Shown here: piece by piece, positions 1 to 10,600 of the stretch | Layout: each line of letters opens with the position of its first letter | How positions within the stretch are numbered: position 1 is the first letter of the stretch | DNA from: Euryarchaeota archaeon UBA257 | Lineage (GTDB): Archaea; Thermoplasmatota; Poseidoniia; Poseidoniales; Thalassarchaeaceae | Direction: 5' to 3' | Assembly (NCBI GenBank): GCA_002498985.1 | Contig: DAJO01000037.1 | Location: forward strand, 15,727-79,726 | DNA length: 64,000 bases | The notes under the pieces: generated by a model | Databases searched by the model: none | The model's input: the letters and a program-made list of their open reading frames with translations, nothing else | Told to the model about the DNA's origin: nothing | Translations under genes and position numbers: made by a program

Positions 1-1906
1 AAGAACGAGCCGCAGAAACTGCGTCTCTGGTCTTAATTTGAATTTCTAATGCCTGTCTATGTAATTCTAATGCATCATCCATTGCACCTCTTTTAACTGC
101 AATATCAGCCCTAGAAGATAATAATCTAGCTAATTCCTTATTTTGTTTGTTTTTACGTGCTATAGGAATTGCCGCATCATATTCTTTCTCTGCGGCGTCC
201 CAATGCCCCTGGATCGATAGAATATCTCCTCTAAGTTCTCTTACAATTCCCCACGATATAGAATCGAAACCTTCCCTGTCCAAAGATCTTAAAATTCCTA
301 GAAGTTCTGTGTGTCCTGATTGTACCAGATTTGGTCCTTCTGAAGAAAGAACTTTTGCTAACTCTTCTATTTGTTCTGAATTATGTAAATGGTGAATAAA
401 TTCTATCCTGTCAGTAGGACTTGCCTTACGGCCACGGTACCAATTGACTGCATTATTATGTAACTCATGACGTAAATTTTGCTCCATTGAGAGTACTAAA
501 AATTCTCTAACTAAATCGTGAACATCGTAATTTTCGCTGTCTGCTTGCCTTGCTAGACCTTTCTCAACTAAATCATCTAAAAGATCGATTGCTGCATCAA
601 GATCACTCAATGCACTCAGAGGCATTGGTTCACGGAAAACTGCAATAGCACCTAGAAGCCTCTTTTGTGGACCAGATAACCTACTAAAGATTTCTTTCTC
701 GACAAATGTTTCTAATGTAGCGTGAAAAGTCCCCCCTACACTACCTCTATTTATCAATTCTAAAACTAGTGGATGACCTCTAGAAAGCGAATAAATGTGG
801 AGGAATTGAGGAGCGTCCATATCCGGCATAGCGGAGAGAATCTGTTTACTTGACTCTTTATCTAATCCTTCAAGAGGCATTACTAAAGTGAGAATTTTCC
901 CTTCAGAGTCTTTCTCAGGTACAACCATTCTAAAAGATCTAGAGAACATAATTACACCTACTTGACTGAGGTTGGGAATCCTTGTTGCTATTCCTCTCAA
1001 GATAGTAATTAGAGTTTCATCGCCAACTTTATGTAAATCGTCAATTACAATTAAACTTGGAGAATTCCTAAGTCCTTCTATGATTAAGTCAATCGTGACA
1101 TTGGACTGCGGTATTGGTGTTGCAGCTAAGTAATCAGAAAGCCCATTATTACCCATTGTTGCTTGCCATTCCGCGGTAGCCTCAAGAAATGCTCTCGAAC
1201 CTTCCCAATCTTGGCAGCGATGATATAGTAAATTTCTTTCATGAGTGAATCTCTCAAGAATTTTTCCAGCAAGAGCGGTCTTTCCAATGCCTGCAATTCC
1301 TGGAACTAATATTGAAGATGACCTTTTTTCAAGAAGATTAACCATGTCGTCAACTTCTTTCTCTCTACCGAAAAATTTTCTAGTTCTTGGTAGGTCATTG
1401 AAAGAGGTTACTAATTGCTTCTCAATATGTTTTGATAAATCTCTCTCAATTAATTCAGCTGAAAGGACCGATAAATCTAAGCTACCATTATCATCGATAT
1501 ATCTCAAGATATCTACATGTCTTAATGGTAAATCAGTTAGCTCAAGAGCATTAATTAAAGCCACGCTTTTTGAACTCCCATCGGGAAATTTCAGCCTTAC
1601 ATTTTGAGTACTTACTTTTTCCCAAATTCCATTAGCGACTTTTATCCCGTCGTCAGTTAGGAAATACGCTTTTCGCTTACGGGAAACTCCAGTTACATGT
1701 GCCTGCCTTTCAATAAGTAGACCCTGTTCCCTCATACCAGAAATTGCTCTAGGGACATTAGATCTCGCAATTGCTACCGAGTTAGCGATGCCCATCTGCG
1801 ATAATGCAAATGGTACTTCGACTCTACCAGCATGTTCAACATAGTCCCTGAGGTGTAATAATATCCTCTCTTGGACGCCGGGCCTTGGCACTGCCATGTT
1901 GCTCAT
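1..1906 (-). CDS. Winged-helix / STAND-type NTPase / TPR regulator (3' end outside window)
   Basis: The frame is open from ATG 1906 to the window edge (635 codons seen, no stop), so this is the N-terminal part of a larger protein. Residues about 1-110 look like a winged-helix DNA-binding region, with helices that include ALSQMGIANSVAIARSNV and a basic wing around VTGVSRKRKAYFLTDDG. A Walker A motif (GIAGIGKT, lysine 209) follows, then a Walker B-like strand SLIVIDDLH near residue 285. After about residue 480 come helical TPR-like repeats rich in Ala, Glu and Leu. This order matches STAND/MalT-like signal-dependent regulators, in which NTP-driven oligomerisation is controlled by a repeat sensor. 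An in-frame ATG at 1897 is an alternative start; no clear Shine-Dalgarno is seen. The ligand and targets cannot be read from the sequence. Confidence 0.75.
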   Translation of the reverse strand, partial: MSNMAVPRPGVQERILLHLRDYVEHAGRVEVPFALSQMGIANSVAIARSNVPRAISGMREQGLLIERQAHVTGVSRKRKAYFLTDDGIKVANGIWEKVSTQNVRLKFPDGSSKSVALINALELTDLPLRHVDILRYIDDNGSLDLSVLSAELIERDLSKHIEKQLVTSFNDLPRTRKFFGREKEVDDMVNLLEKRSSSILVPGIAGIGKTALAGKILERFTHERNLLYHRCQDWEGSRAFLEATAEWQATMGNNGLSDYLAATPIPQSNVTIDLIIEGLRNSPSLIVIDDLHKVGDETLITILRGIATRIPNLSQVGVIMFSRSFRMVVPEKDSEGKILTLVMPLEGLDKESSKQILSAMPDMDAPQFLHIYSLSRGHPLVLELINRGSVGGTFHATLETFVEKEIFSRLSGPQKRLLGAIAVFREPMPLSALSDLDAAIDLLDDLVEKGLARQADSENYDVHDLVREFLVLSMEQNLRHELHNNAVNWYRGRKASPTDRIEFIHHLHNSEQIEELAKVLSSEGPNLVQSGHTELLGILRSLDREGFDSISWGIVRELRGDILSIQGHWDAAEKEYDAAIPIARKNKQNKELARLLSSRADIAVKRGAMDDALELHRQALEIQIKTRDAVSAARS

Positions 1907-1949
1907 ATTAGTACAGCAATCTGAATCAATACAAGAAGTTTCGGTGGTG

Positions 1950-1962
1950 GAGTCTCTGACTC
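1950..1962 (-). terminator. Small hairpin downstream of the 1409-aa gene
   Basis: GAGTC-TCT-GACTC forms a 5-bp stem with a 3-base loop 12 bases past the stop codon of the leftward surface-protein gene. There is no strong T run after it, so a role in termination or 3'-end stability is only a possibility. Confidence 0.25.
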
Positions 1963-1974
1963 AAGTCATCAAAA

Positions 1975-4900
1975 TTAATAATTTGGATCTTCAATCCATT
2001 CATTAGATTCTTCATCCCAAATCCATCCATCAGTAGATTCTTCAACTTTAGAATCCATATTCTCCGTGGAGTCAATAGAAGAGATATCATCATTTTCATC
2101 ATCACCATCATCTTCAATTTCTACAAAGAAATATACAAATACAGCCCCTAAGAGAGCCAGGATTACTATTGAAATTATTCCAATCATTAAACTTGACATG
2201 CCATCATCTGCAGCCCCTACTGAAATCTGAACACCACTTGAATAGTCCGAACCAACATATCTGAAATCAGGTGTGACTGGGCCTTCATCGAATCGAGAGG
2301 ATGGGATATCTAGAGACCATGTAGAGTCACTATTTACAACAGTATTATTGGCAGGCACCTTATTAATCAGAGCAGTGACTGTTTTTCCAGGTAATCCTAC
2401 ACCCGAGAATGTTACACTTTCTCCATCTTTAACAACAGTCACATCAGGAACATCAATTTGGAAACTTATTGGTATTACTGTGAAAGTAACGTCTAATGAA
2501 ATTTCTTTAGAACCAAATGGATCAGTCGCTACGAAAATTACATTTTCTAATGTCCATGCATCCATATCGGAGTCGTAGAAGAACATAGAAATTGGATCAT
2601 AGACAGCGATTCCATCCTGACCTACATTAATTACTAATGCGAAATTATCATCGGAAGTTGCTTCAGAATCAAATACAGATAAAATTAGATCCTGTCCATT
2701 ATCGATCTCTGTGAAGAATTGATTAAGATCTATCTCAGCCTTAGTACATCTATCTTGTGATTGGGACTCAATTTCACAGTAAAGAGTTATTTCTTGCATC
2801 CAATTTTCTGAATTGAAAACAGGTTGATTATTTCCAGCATCTGAAGGGTTATCAGCAATTATTGAAATTGTAGTCATATCACTGTAATCATATCCGTCAT
2901 ATGATCGGACATCAATCTCATATTCGAAGTCATGTTGTAAAATTGTTGGATCCCAAGTAGTTGACCATGCTCCATTAGTTTCAAAATCAGATACTGATTG
3001 TTGGTGAACGATGATATCTCCGTTGAAAATATCTCTGACAGTGATATCTACTCTAGAAACAGAGCCATCATTATCTCTTGCAACACCCTCAATCGTATTA
3101 TCAGAGACTGAAAGCCTTTCGCCATCCATAGGTGTCAGTAAACTTACGAAAGGTGCTGAATTAGAATTGTCAATAGTCAATGTCATTGTTACTGGTTCGC
3201 ATTCATCTATAACACTAAGACAAAAATCTGAATCTGATGCCCAAATTGTGAATGTGTATTCAGAAACAACTCTTGGTTGACCACTAAAGTCCCATGTCCA
3301 TGACCAATCAGCACCACCAGTTGTTGGAGTTGTACCTTCGAAGTTAGGCCCGCTAATATAGAAATAAATTTCCCCTACATCTTGACTACAAGCAATAGGA
3401 CAACCATATTGATCGTAAGCAGTTCCCTCGAATGTGACGGTACCATCTGACCAAGTTGAGCCATCGCTTGGAGTACTTACACTAATTACAGGAGGAGCCG
3501 CGTTCAACTTAATTGTCCTTGTAATAATTGGACTGTAATCGATTCCATCAAACGATCTAAACTCAAAAGTATAGTCAGTTTCTTGATACCCAGACATGTC
3601 AAATGAAAAATACCAAGAATTGAATGGGTGATTGAAACGCGTAACAGTCCCAGGTTCAGCCCCACTATCATCAACTGCCAGACCAGCAGAAGTCCATTCA
3701 CTTGTGAAAGGATCTCTTACTTCTACAGAATGGATATATCCTTTTTGATCCCATTGAGCTAATTCATCTGTAGCATAAAATCCTGCTAATTGACCGTCAT
3801 GCGCAGAACCAGTAAAATTCACGACTTTCCTGAACGAATGACCTGTTTCTTGAATTACTGATATAGATGGACCTGTATTTACTAAATTTATTACATCTTG
3901 ATACGTAGTATCTTGAATAATAAAGTCATTTCTATCATAACCAAAGCCAAATTTGTATGCAGTGTAATAATAACGAGAAAGTTCCCTAGTTCCTGCACTA
4001 TAATCACAATCATCATCGTTATTATCAATCGTTAAATCACCATCATTGTCTATCCCATCGGAACATGAATCTTCATATTCATCGTCTGCAAAACCATCAG
4101 GGTTATCCCCTCCAGCAAGGCCTCGGAAATCAAGATGCGAGTCTGATGCTAGTGCAAACCAGGGAGTGTATCCATCTTCATCAGTGTACAGTGAGTAGAG
4201 ATCATTTCCTAGAGCATCTTCAATTAACACATTTGCATTATCTACTTTCATCCCATCTACCAAGGTTTGGAACCTCACCATTTCAGCCCTTCTTACTTGA
4301 ACTGCAAATTGAGTTGGCTGAGACTTGATAAAAATCTTGGAGGTGTCGACATTTGAAAGATTGGCGAATGTAAAGACTGTAGAGTTATTATCCATATTAA
4401 CTGCCAATGGGAAGTTTCTAGGTGTTAAATTATCACAACTAGAACATTCAGAAATTGGTGTTGGAATTATAGCACCCTGGAATCCATTTGCAGGCCAAGC
4501 CTCTTGATCGGGCCAGTCTAGTATTACAGGATACTCACCAGGAGATGCACTTGGAATGAACTCAGATTGAACAGTTACAGAAGATTTAGTAATGTTATAA
4601 GCCGTTTCAATACCATTCCAAGTATTCAATGAAAAGAAGCCAAGAGAGCCATATTGTTGTGTATTTGCAAATCCGCTATCATAATTTCGGATTACTGCTC
4701 CGGTGCCTGGAGTGTTAAACAAATTTCTTTGGACATCCATCAATCCACCTATTGCTCTGATACCATCGGCATCTCCGCCTAAGCTAAACTCATTGTCATA
4801 GAGTGTTACACCTGAACGGAATACACTTACTGCAGGGCAGGTATATTCGCCACCCCAGTACTTGAAGCTAGAACAGGTTCCTGGTGAATTCACACTCACT

Positions 4901-6204
4901 GTATTATTCGTAAAATGAAGCCTGGATGCAGCAGGTGCAGGTCCAGAAGTAGATAATTCACCTACTTGAACTGGAGTTCTTGCAGTATCAGTAATTGTAT
5001 TATATTCGGCAATAACATCAAAGGAACCTGTCAACCAAAGTCCATTCCAACCACCTATTGGTCCAATCTCATTATTGTGAATATGAGCCTTACTTGATTG
5101 TACAGTAATTCCTGAACGATCTGCTACTCCTGAAATTTGATTATTATGTAATTCAGCATCACCGCCGTCATAAACAGTGATTCCAGAACCCTCATCCGTA
5201 TTTATTTCATTATTCCCTACTTCAAACGTATATGCGACTCCTTGTATCGCTTTGACACCATTGATATCTATTCCATTACAATTCACATTTATGTCAGAGT
5301 TAGTAAGAAGACCTGAAGAACTCACAAACGCAAATCCATAATCGCCAGTATTTACAGTAGCATCATTAATTTCTATGAATGTTTCTTGAGCCCATAATGT
5401 TGGACGGCCACCATCATTATTTCCACAGCCATTGTCGGTTCCAATAAAGAATGGAGAATTCATCTTAAGAGGAGTGATTTGTGTACCTGAACCATAAATT
5501 TGAACCGCTGAACCACCTACTCCACTTTTCCCATCATTTCCTGCAACATAAGTGCCCCCCTCAAATATTGGTTGAGCAAGATTAGTTGTTAATACACTGC
5601 TTGTATTGATATTGCTAAATCTCATTTGAGTTAAGGTGGGAGATGCTCCATCAATTACCATAGCCCCATATCGCCATCTGTTAATTGAATCAATGTAGTA
5701 AGGAATTCCCCAAGCATCATCTATTGTAATATGCCTAAAGCCTGTTTCAGATAAATCAATAGAACTTCGAATTAGCACTCCCTCGAAGCAAGAAGCATCT
5801 TCAACCTGTATTTCTTGAGTACCTTGTTTCATACCTTTACACTCTCCAATTTCACTAGCATTGGAAGGATCAGTCCATCGGAAAGTGATTTTATTTGCCA
5901 AACTTGCATCGCCGGAGGAACCACAAGAACTAGAACCAGCGCATAGATTTCCTCTTACATCAAGATATGTCCCATTTGGGAAAATAACAGTAGTTCCTGG
6001 TTGAATAATTAACTTAGCACCGGATGCGATTGTAATGTCTCCGGTTAACTGATGAGTTCCTGACCATGTTTCTGAAGTTATAATAGTTCCAGAAGTAGTT
6101 TCATTATTAGCCATTACAGGGCTTGCAGGCCCTACTAGAGCGATTAACACGCTAGATAACATGAGAAATACTAGGAAGGAACTTCTTACTCGGCGCTTGG
6201 ACAT
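1975..6204 (-). CDS. Giant exported beta-helix / Ig-like surface protein with C-terminal membrane anchor
   Basis: The 1409-aa protein begins with a signal peptide (basic SKRRVRSS, hydrophobic core, likely cleavage after PVMA near residue 32). Residues about 40-570 have the periodic Asn/Gly/Ile pattern of a right-handed parallel beta-helix (repeated IHNNEIG, LHNNQISG). A calcium-binding style segment (CSDGIDNDGD, near residue 712) follows. Two Ig-like beta-sandwich domains start near residues 905 (VISVSTPSDGSTW) and 1018 (VSLLTPMDGERL), and another beta domain covers about 1245-1330. One transmembrane helix lies at about 1337-1361. The cytoplasmic tail of about 48 residues is strongly acidic and ends in WIWDEESNEWIEDPNY. 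It is probably an S-layer-like or glycan-binding surface protein. Its specific ligand is unknown. The downstream neighbour is the STAND regulator and the upstream one a subtilase. Confidence 0.8.
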   Translation of the reverse strand: MSKRRVRSSFLVFLMLSSVLIALVGPASPVMANNETTSGTIITSETWSGTHQLTGDITIASGAKLIIQPGTTVIFPNGTYLDVRGNLCAGSSSCGSSGDASLANKITFRWTDPSNASEIGECKGMKQGTQEIQVEDASCFEGVLIRSSIDLSETGFRHITIDDAWGIPYYIDSINRWRYGAMVIDGASPTLTQMRFSNINTSSVLTTNLAQPIFEGGTYVAGNDGKSGVGGSAVQIYGSGTQITPLKMNSPFFIGTDNGCGNNDGGRPTLWAQETFIEINDATVNTGDYGFAFVSSSGLLTNSDINVNCNGIDINGVKAIQGVAYTFEVGNNEINTDEGSGITVYDGGDAELHNNQISGVADRSGITVQSSKAHIHNNEIGPIGGWNGLWLTGSFDVIAEYNTITDTARTPVQVGELSTSGPAPAASRLHFTNNTVSVNSPGTCSSFKYWGGEYTCPAVSVFRSGVTLYDNEFSLGGDADGIRAIGGLMDVQRNLFNTPGTGAVIRNYDSGFANTQQYGSLGFFSLNTWNGIETAYNITKSSVTVQSEFIPSASPGEYPVILDWPDQEAWPANGFQGAIIPTPISECSSCDNLTPRNFPLAVNMDNNSTVFTFANLSNVDTSKIFIKSQPTQFAVQVRRAEMVRFQTLVDGMKVDNANVLIEDALGNDLYSLYTDEDGYTPWFALASDSHLDFRGLAGGDNPDGFADDEYEDSCSDGIDNDGDLTIDNNDDDCDYSAGTRELSRYYYTAYKFGFGYDRNDFIIQDTTYQDVINLVNTGPSISVIQETGHSFRKVVNFTGSAHDGQLAGFYATDELAQWDQKGYIHSVEVRDPFTSEWTSAGLAVDDSGAEPGTVTRFNHPFNSWYFSFDMSGYQETDYTFEFRSFDGIDYSPIITRTIKLNAAPPVISVSTPSDGSTWSDGTVTFEGTAYDQYGCPIACSQDVGEIYFYISGPNFEGTTPTTGGADWSWTWDFSGQPRVVSEYTFTIWASDSDFCLSVIDECEPVTMTLTIDNSNSAPFVSLLTPMDGERLSVSDNTIEGVARDNDGSVSRVDITVRDIFNGDIIVHQQSVSDFETNGAWSTTWDPTILQHDFEYEIDVRSYDGYDYSDMTTISIIADNPSDAGNNQPVFNSENWMQEITLYCEIESQSQDRCTKAEIDLNQFFTEIDNGQDLILSVFDSEATSDDNFALVINVGQDGIAVYDPISMFFYDSDMDAWTLENVIFVATDPFGSKEISLDVTFTVIPISFQIDVPDVTVVKDGESVTFSGVGLPGKTVTALINKVPANNTVVNSDSTWSLDIPSSRFDEGPVTPDFRYVGSDYSSGVQISVGAADDGMSSLMIGIISIVILALLGAVFVYFFVEIEDDGDDENDDISSIDSTENMDSKVEESTDGWIWDEESNEWIEDPNY

Positions 6205-6302
6205 GTTTTACCGTATTATGTATCATTTATCAATGCTAGAGTTACATTTGAGACTAATGTATCAACAAAGCGTATTTGTATCAATTTCAAATATTGGAAA
6301 AA

Positions 6303-7541
6303 TTATTCCACATTAAAAGTAAAAGAGATTTCCTGAGACCACTTGACTAAGTCCAAAGTGCCATAACCTGAATGGGAATTATGATTAGCAGATTCAAAGT
6401 TACTCCTATCGGAAGACCTTGCTAATGCATGTTTGACAAGTTTCATTTCATCCTCATCAATATAGCCATCCGAACCTTCAATGGAATCCCCGCATTGTTG
6501 AATAATCAATGCCAAAGCTCCTGTAACAAATACTGTGGAATCACTCGTCCCAGAAGAGTAAGCATATGGTGATGACAATGTGCTTGAGGCTGTAGAGAAG
6601 ATATTAACTCCTGGAGCCACAACTTCTGGTTTTTGATTAGGGAAATCTCTTTCATCTCCTGTTACTGGATCAATCGATGAACCAAAGGCACTGCTACCCC
6701 ATACATATCCAGATTTAGATATGGCTCCAACCGAAATTACTCCCGGAAGGCTGGAAGGTTGAGAAACATCATTTATGTCTAAATCAAGCCCAGTATTTCC
6801 TGCGGCTGCTACAACGAAAATCCCTGAATCTAATGCTTCTTGAACTGCTAGGTTAGTTTGGGAATCAATATTTGAAGTGAAATCACTAGGAGATCCGCCA
6901 AGGCTCAATGAAATAATATCTACTTTCTGAGTAATTCTACACCACCTAATAGCCTGTGCGACTCGATCGGTTGAACCAGATGTGCCTTCTGAATCCAATG
7001 CTAAAGCAACTGACAAACCTACTTCTGGAGCAACCCCCCTAAAAGTACCATTAGATATCAAGATTCCAGCCATTAATGTCCCATGTGAACTTTCACCGAC
7101 GTCTCTAACTAACTCATGATTACCCCCTACAAAATCTCTGAATCCTAATAATTGTTGATGAGAAAAATCAGGATGACTCATATCAATCCCAGTATCTACA
7201 ATACAGACATGTACTCCTTGGCCAAAATATCCTTCTGATTGTAATTGCCTGATTCCTGTATCTTCGTATGCCCATTCGGAGTCAGGAAGAATTGGTATGA
7301 GATATGAGTTAACCCATGGCCAACCAGCAATTAACAATAGAGTCAATAAAGAGAAAAAAATAGCACCGGTAGGAGTTTCTGACTTTCTCATGGGACCCAG
7401 GGGCCAACGAAGCTGTTTGGCTTCCTCGTCAGTAAGGCCATAATCATCCCCAGAGTAGCCTAATGCTTGATTATCAATCGTAGTTAGGATACGGTGATCT
7501 TCGGGCTCAGGAAGTAAATCAAGATTCTCTAAAGACCTCAT
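6303..7541 (-). CDS. Membrane-anchored subtilisin-like serine protease (S8)
   Basis: This 412-aa protein has about 56 cytoplasmic residues, a transmembrane helix at about 57-78, and then a subtilase catalytic domain. The triad is visible: Asp116 in IVDTGIDMSHPD, His153 in SHGTLMAGI and Ser333 in SSGTSDSTVF, with oxyanion Asn249 in AAAGNTG. The usual GTSM/A is GTSD here. No clear inhibitory propeptide precedes the domain, and the first about 50 residues are charged, so it looks like a signal-anchored protease facing outward. It lies between the 1409-aa surface protein and the giant AglB, all in one direction, which suggests a role in maturing or trimming surface proteins (inference). The family assignment is secure; the substrate is unknown. 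Confidence 0.9.
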   Translation of the reverse strand: MRSLENLDLLPEPEDHRILTTIDNQALGYSGDDYGLTDEEAKQLRWPLGPMRKSETPTGAIFFSLLTLLLIAGWPWVNSYLIPILPDSEWAYEDTGIRQLQSEGYFGQGVHVCIVDTGIDMSHPDFSHQQLLGFRDFVGGNHELVRDVGESSHGTLMAGILISNGTFRGVAPEVGLSVALALDSEGTSGSTDRVAQAIRWCRITQKVDIISLSLGGSPSDFTSNIDSQTNLAVQEALDSGIFVVAAAGNTGLDLDINDVSQPSSLPGVISVGAISKSGYVWGSSAFGSSIDPVTGDERDFPNQKPEVVAPGVNIFSTASSTLSSPYAYSSGTSDSTVFVTGALALIIQQCGDSIEGSDGYIDEDEMKLVKHALARSSDRSNFESANHNSHSGYGTLDLVKWSQEISFTFNVE

Positions 7542-7619
7542 GAAAAGTTACCACCTAACTTGAGGGTATAGATTCAGTATAAGAATCCCTGTTCCTAAAG
7601 CCCGCTAATCATCTCAATA

Positions 7620-10600
7620 TCAGAAAGGTGCGCCTGGACGGCGGCCAGAACGACCTTTGGTCAAATAAAGGCCGATTATCACTAATCCAATAATTAGGAT
7701 ATAAGCAATAATGTCTGTATTTTCATCATCATCAACACTTGGTGACCTGACATCTACATTCATGACTCCCTGCTCTACACCATCACTAATGTGCCACGAG
7801 CCATCATCAATATTTTCTTCATCAAATCCAGTTGAGTTTATATCAAGCATGATATAATATTGATCAACTTGAATATCAGATAAATCAAACAAGAAACTGA
7901 ACTGAGTAGATGATTCAGCAGATATATCCATTGTCGTCGTAGCATTGACAGAAGTTGGAGAATTACAATCTACATCCCTACAAAGTTGAGCATTAAGTTG
8001 CACATTTTCAGCATCAACTAATCCACTATTAGATATTGTAGCGATATATGTTATTTGGCCACCAGCTTCTGGTTCTCCGCCTCCCAATGCTTGAATTCCT
8101 TCAATCTTCAATACAGGTTCAGAACTTCGGACCTTAATTTCAATAGTATCGTATGAGTTTCCGGCTTTATCTGTCACTGAAACATAAATTAAGAACTCTT
8201 CATTCGGCATTGCGTCGCTTGGGGAAACAACAGTCACACTATGAGAAGTACTGACGAAACTACCGATTGTGTGTGAAGTTGGACCTGTCCTACTCCAACC
8301 ATCGGGCAATTCTGAATCGTCAAACTCAAACTCATATTTTTCATCGCCATTTCCAGCATTTGTAAACTCTATTGGTATAGTAATTAATTCTCCTGGAGAG
8401 ACTCCGTATACTTCAGACATAGGATTAGTAAGTTCGAAACCATGTATTTGAGGGACTCTGACTATCAAATCATGTGAAGCCAGATAACCATCTAGAGTTG
8501 AAATACTAATCGTAATCTTATGTCCGTCTTCGAAAGAATGTGCTACAGATTGATTAGGTGCGATTACACGGATATTCAAATTATCGAAATCAACGCTGTT
8601 GTCTAAACCTACTTCAAATTGCGTTGAAGTTGTCCAGTTTCCTGTACCGTTATGGAATTGAACTGTCCATTCAGAACTATCAGTTCCAGAAACAATACCT
8701 CCAACGGTAAATACATCATATGATTCATGACCGAGGTAATCTACAGCGAGAGTGAAATCTACTGGGAAAAATCCATTTATTCCATCAACTTCTAATGAAA
8801 CATCACCCAATGATCCAACATAATTTTCGTGACCTGAGGTTTCATTCAGTGTAGTAATTTCAATTTCGTGATTTGAAACTCTATTGAATAATAGGTCGAT
8901 AGTTGTATTGAGACCTGGATAGACATCAAAGCCTCTTCCTGCAGTAAACTCCATGGTTAATCCTCTTTGCTCTACTTCAAAGTCGCCAGAAAATTGAACA
9001 TTACCATTAGGAAGTAAAAGATTAAGATTTCCGGTTTCATCCACGCTTTGTATCCATTTCATTCCGAATCCAACATCGACTAATAAATTCGCATCTGAAA
9101 TGTCTCCTAGATTACGTGAGTTACCGTCATAATCTAACCATTCTGTTTGAACCTCAAGAATACCTCCACTAGTTAGTTCCATATCTAAATTATTTGAATT
9201 ACCAGTAACATCAACATCCAATAGACCCATTATTATCAAGTCCTGACTCGGTACGCTAGCACTTACTATCCATAGACCTGGTTCCAGTTCCGTAGACCAG
9301 CTTCCAGACCAATCATCATTGATTTCAATTGCTACTGTATCTCTAACTAGACCCTCAGTAGGCATTATCATTAATTCGATATCTTCGACAGGAATACTGG
9401 AAATACCAAGTGCATAGGTAATATTTCCATAAACATCAACTAGACCTGCAACTAATTCCAATTGCACATCATTAGGAGAGTCTGAAACAGATATACTTTC
9501 ATTAATGCTTTCAAACCCATCATAAATAGTTTCAATTTGCCAGCTTGTATTGTATGGTACAAATAATTCCCATTCTCCTGTATTGTCCGTTGAAATTGAA
9601 TGTTCGTTTGAATCAGATGTAGTTGTAAACATCATCTGAACATCAGAAATTCCTTCACCTACATTAGAAGCATTGTTGTTATTCAAATCCCAGAAAACTG
9701 TTCCAGTTAAAGCAACATAAAGATTTGCAGTTAAATCAACATGATTTTCTCCCACTGAAATAGTAACGGGATAACTTTCTACAACCCATCTCTTTCCATC
9801 TTCAGTGTAGTTAAGAGAAATTAACCAATCTCCCTCTACTACATCAACAGTAGTTAATCCACTGCTATTTGTCGCCTCGATACTGAAAGAACCTAGGTCA
9901 CTTGCAGACTCCATTAACAAACTAACTCCTGACAAAGGAGAGCTAGTAGAATCTTCTGATACATTGAATGAAATCTCTGCGAGTTGACTAGTAGAGAATG
10001 TTAAACTTTCAGAAGTGATGTCAGATGATACTGAAATCAAATCTCTTAACCCTTCTTTAATATCATTATTTACTATCTCTGTAGTAGCAATCCAATCACC
10101 CTGAGGGAAGAAATCAATAATACTTCCATTAGAATCGGTAGTTCGAGAAAGAACCCAGCCATTTTCAACATTAGTGAATCTAACTAATTGTTCAGACAAA
10201 TCACCACCACTTTCATTGGTAAATGACATTTCTACTCTCCATTCAGGATCAAATCCAATACTTCTTGTAATATCTGTTGAGTCAATTCCTACTCTGACAT
10301 CAACATCTCCACTCATTATTCTAGTTCCGAATAAATCTCCGGAGTTAGGATCAGCAATATCTACAGATATCCTGTAAATTCCTGCCTCTACTGTGACTTG
10401 GGCAATCCCTTCGTCAGTCCAATCACTTGAAGTGGAATTGATATGGTAGTCAATTCCATCAACTAAAGATAGTAAACTGAAATCATAAGTTACTGGAGTA
10501 CCGTTAGACATATTATTATCTGCAGAATTGTCTAGGAAGAAATCAATAGTTAATATTGAATCATCTGGATAGATTATTACTTCAATAGTATTATTGTTAT

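Noticed and set aside
147..1607. Plus-strand open frames opposite the left-edge gene
   Set aside because: The minus frame is continuous for 635 codons with Walker motifs. The plus frames are shadows.
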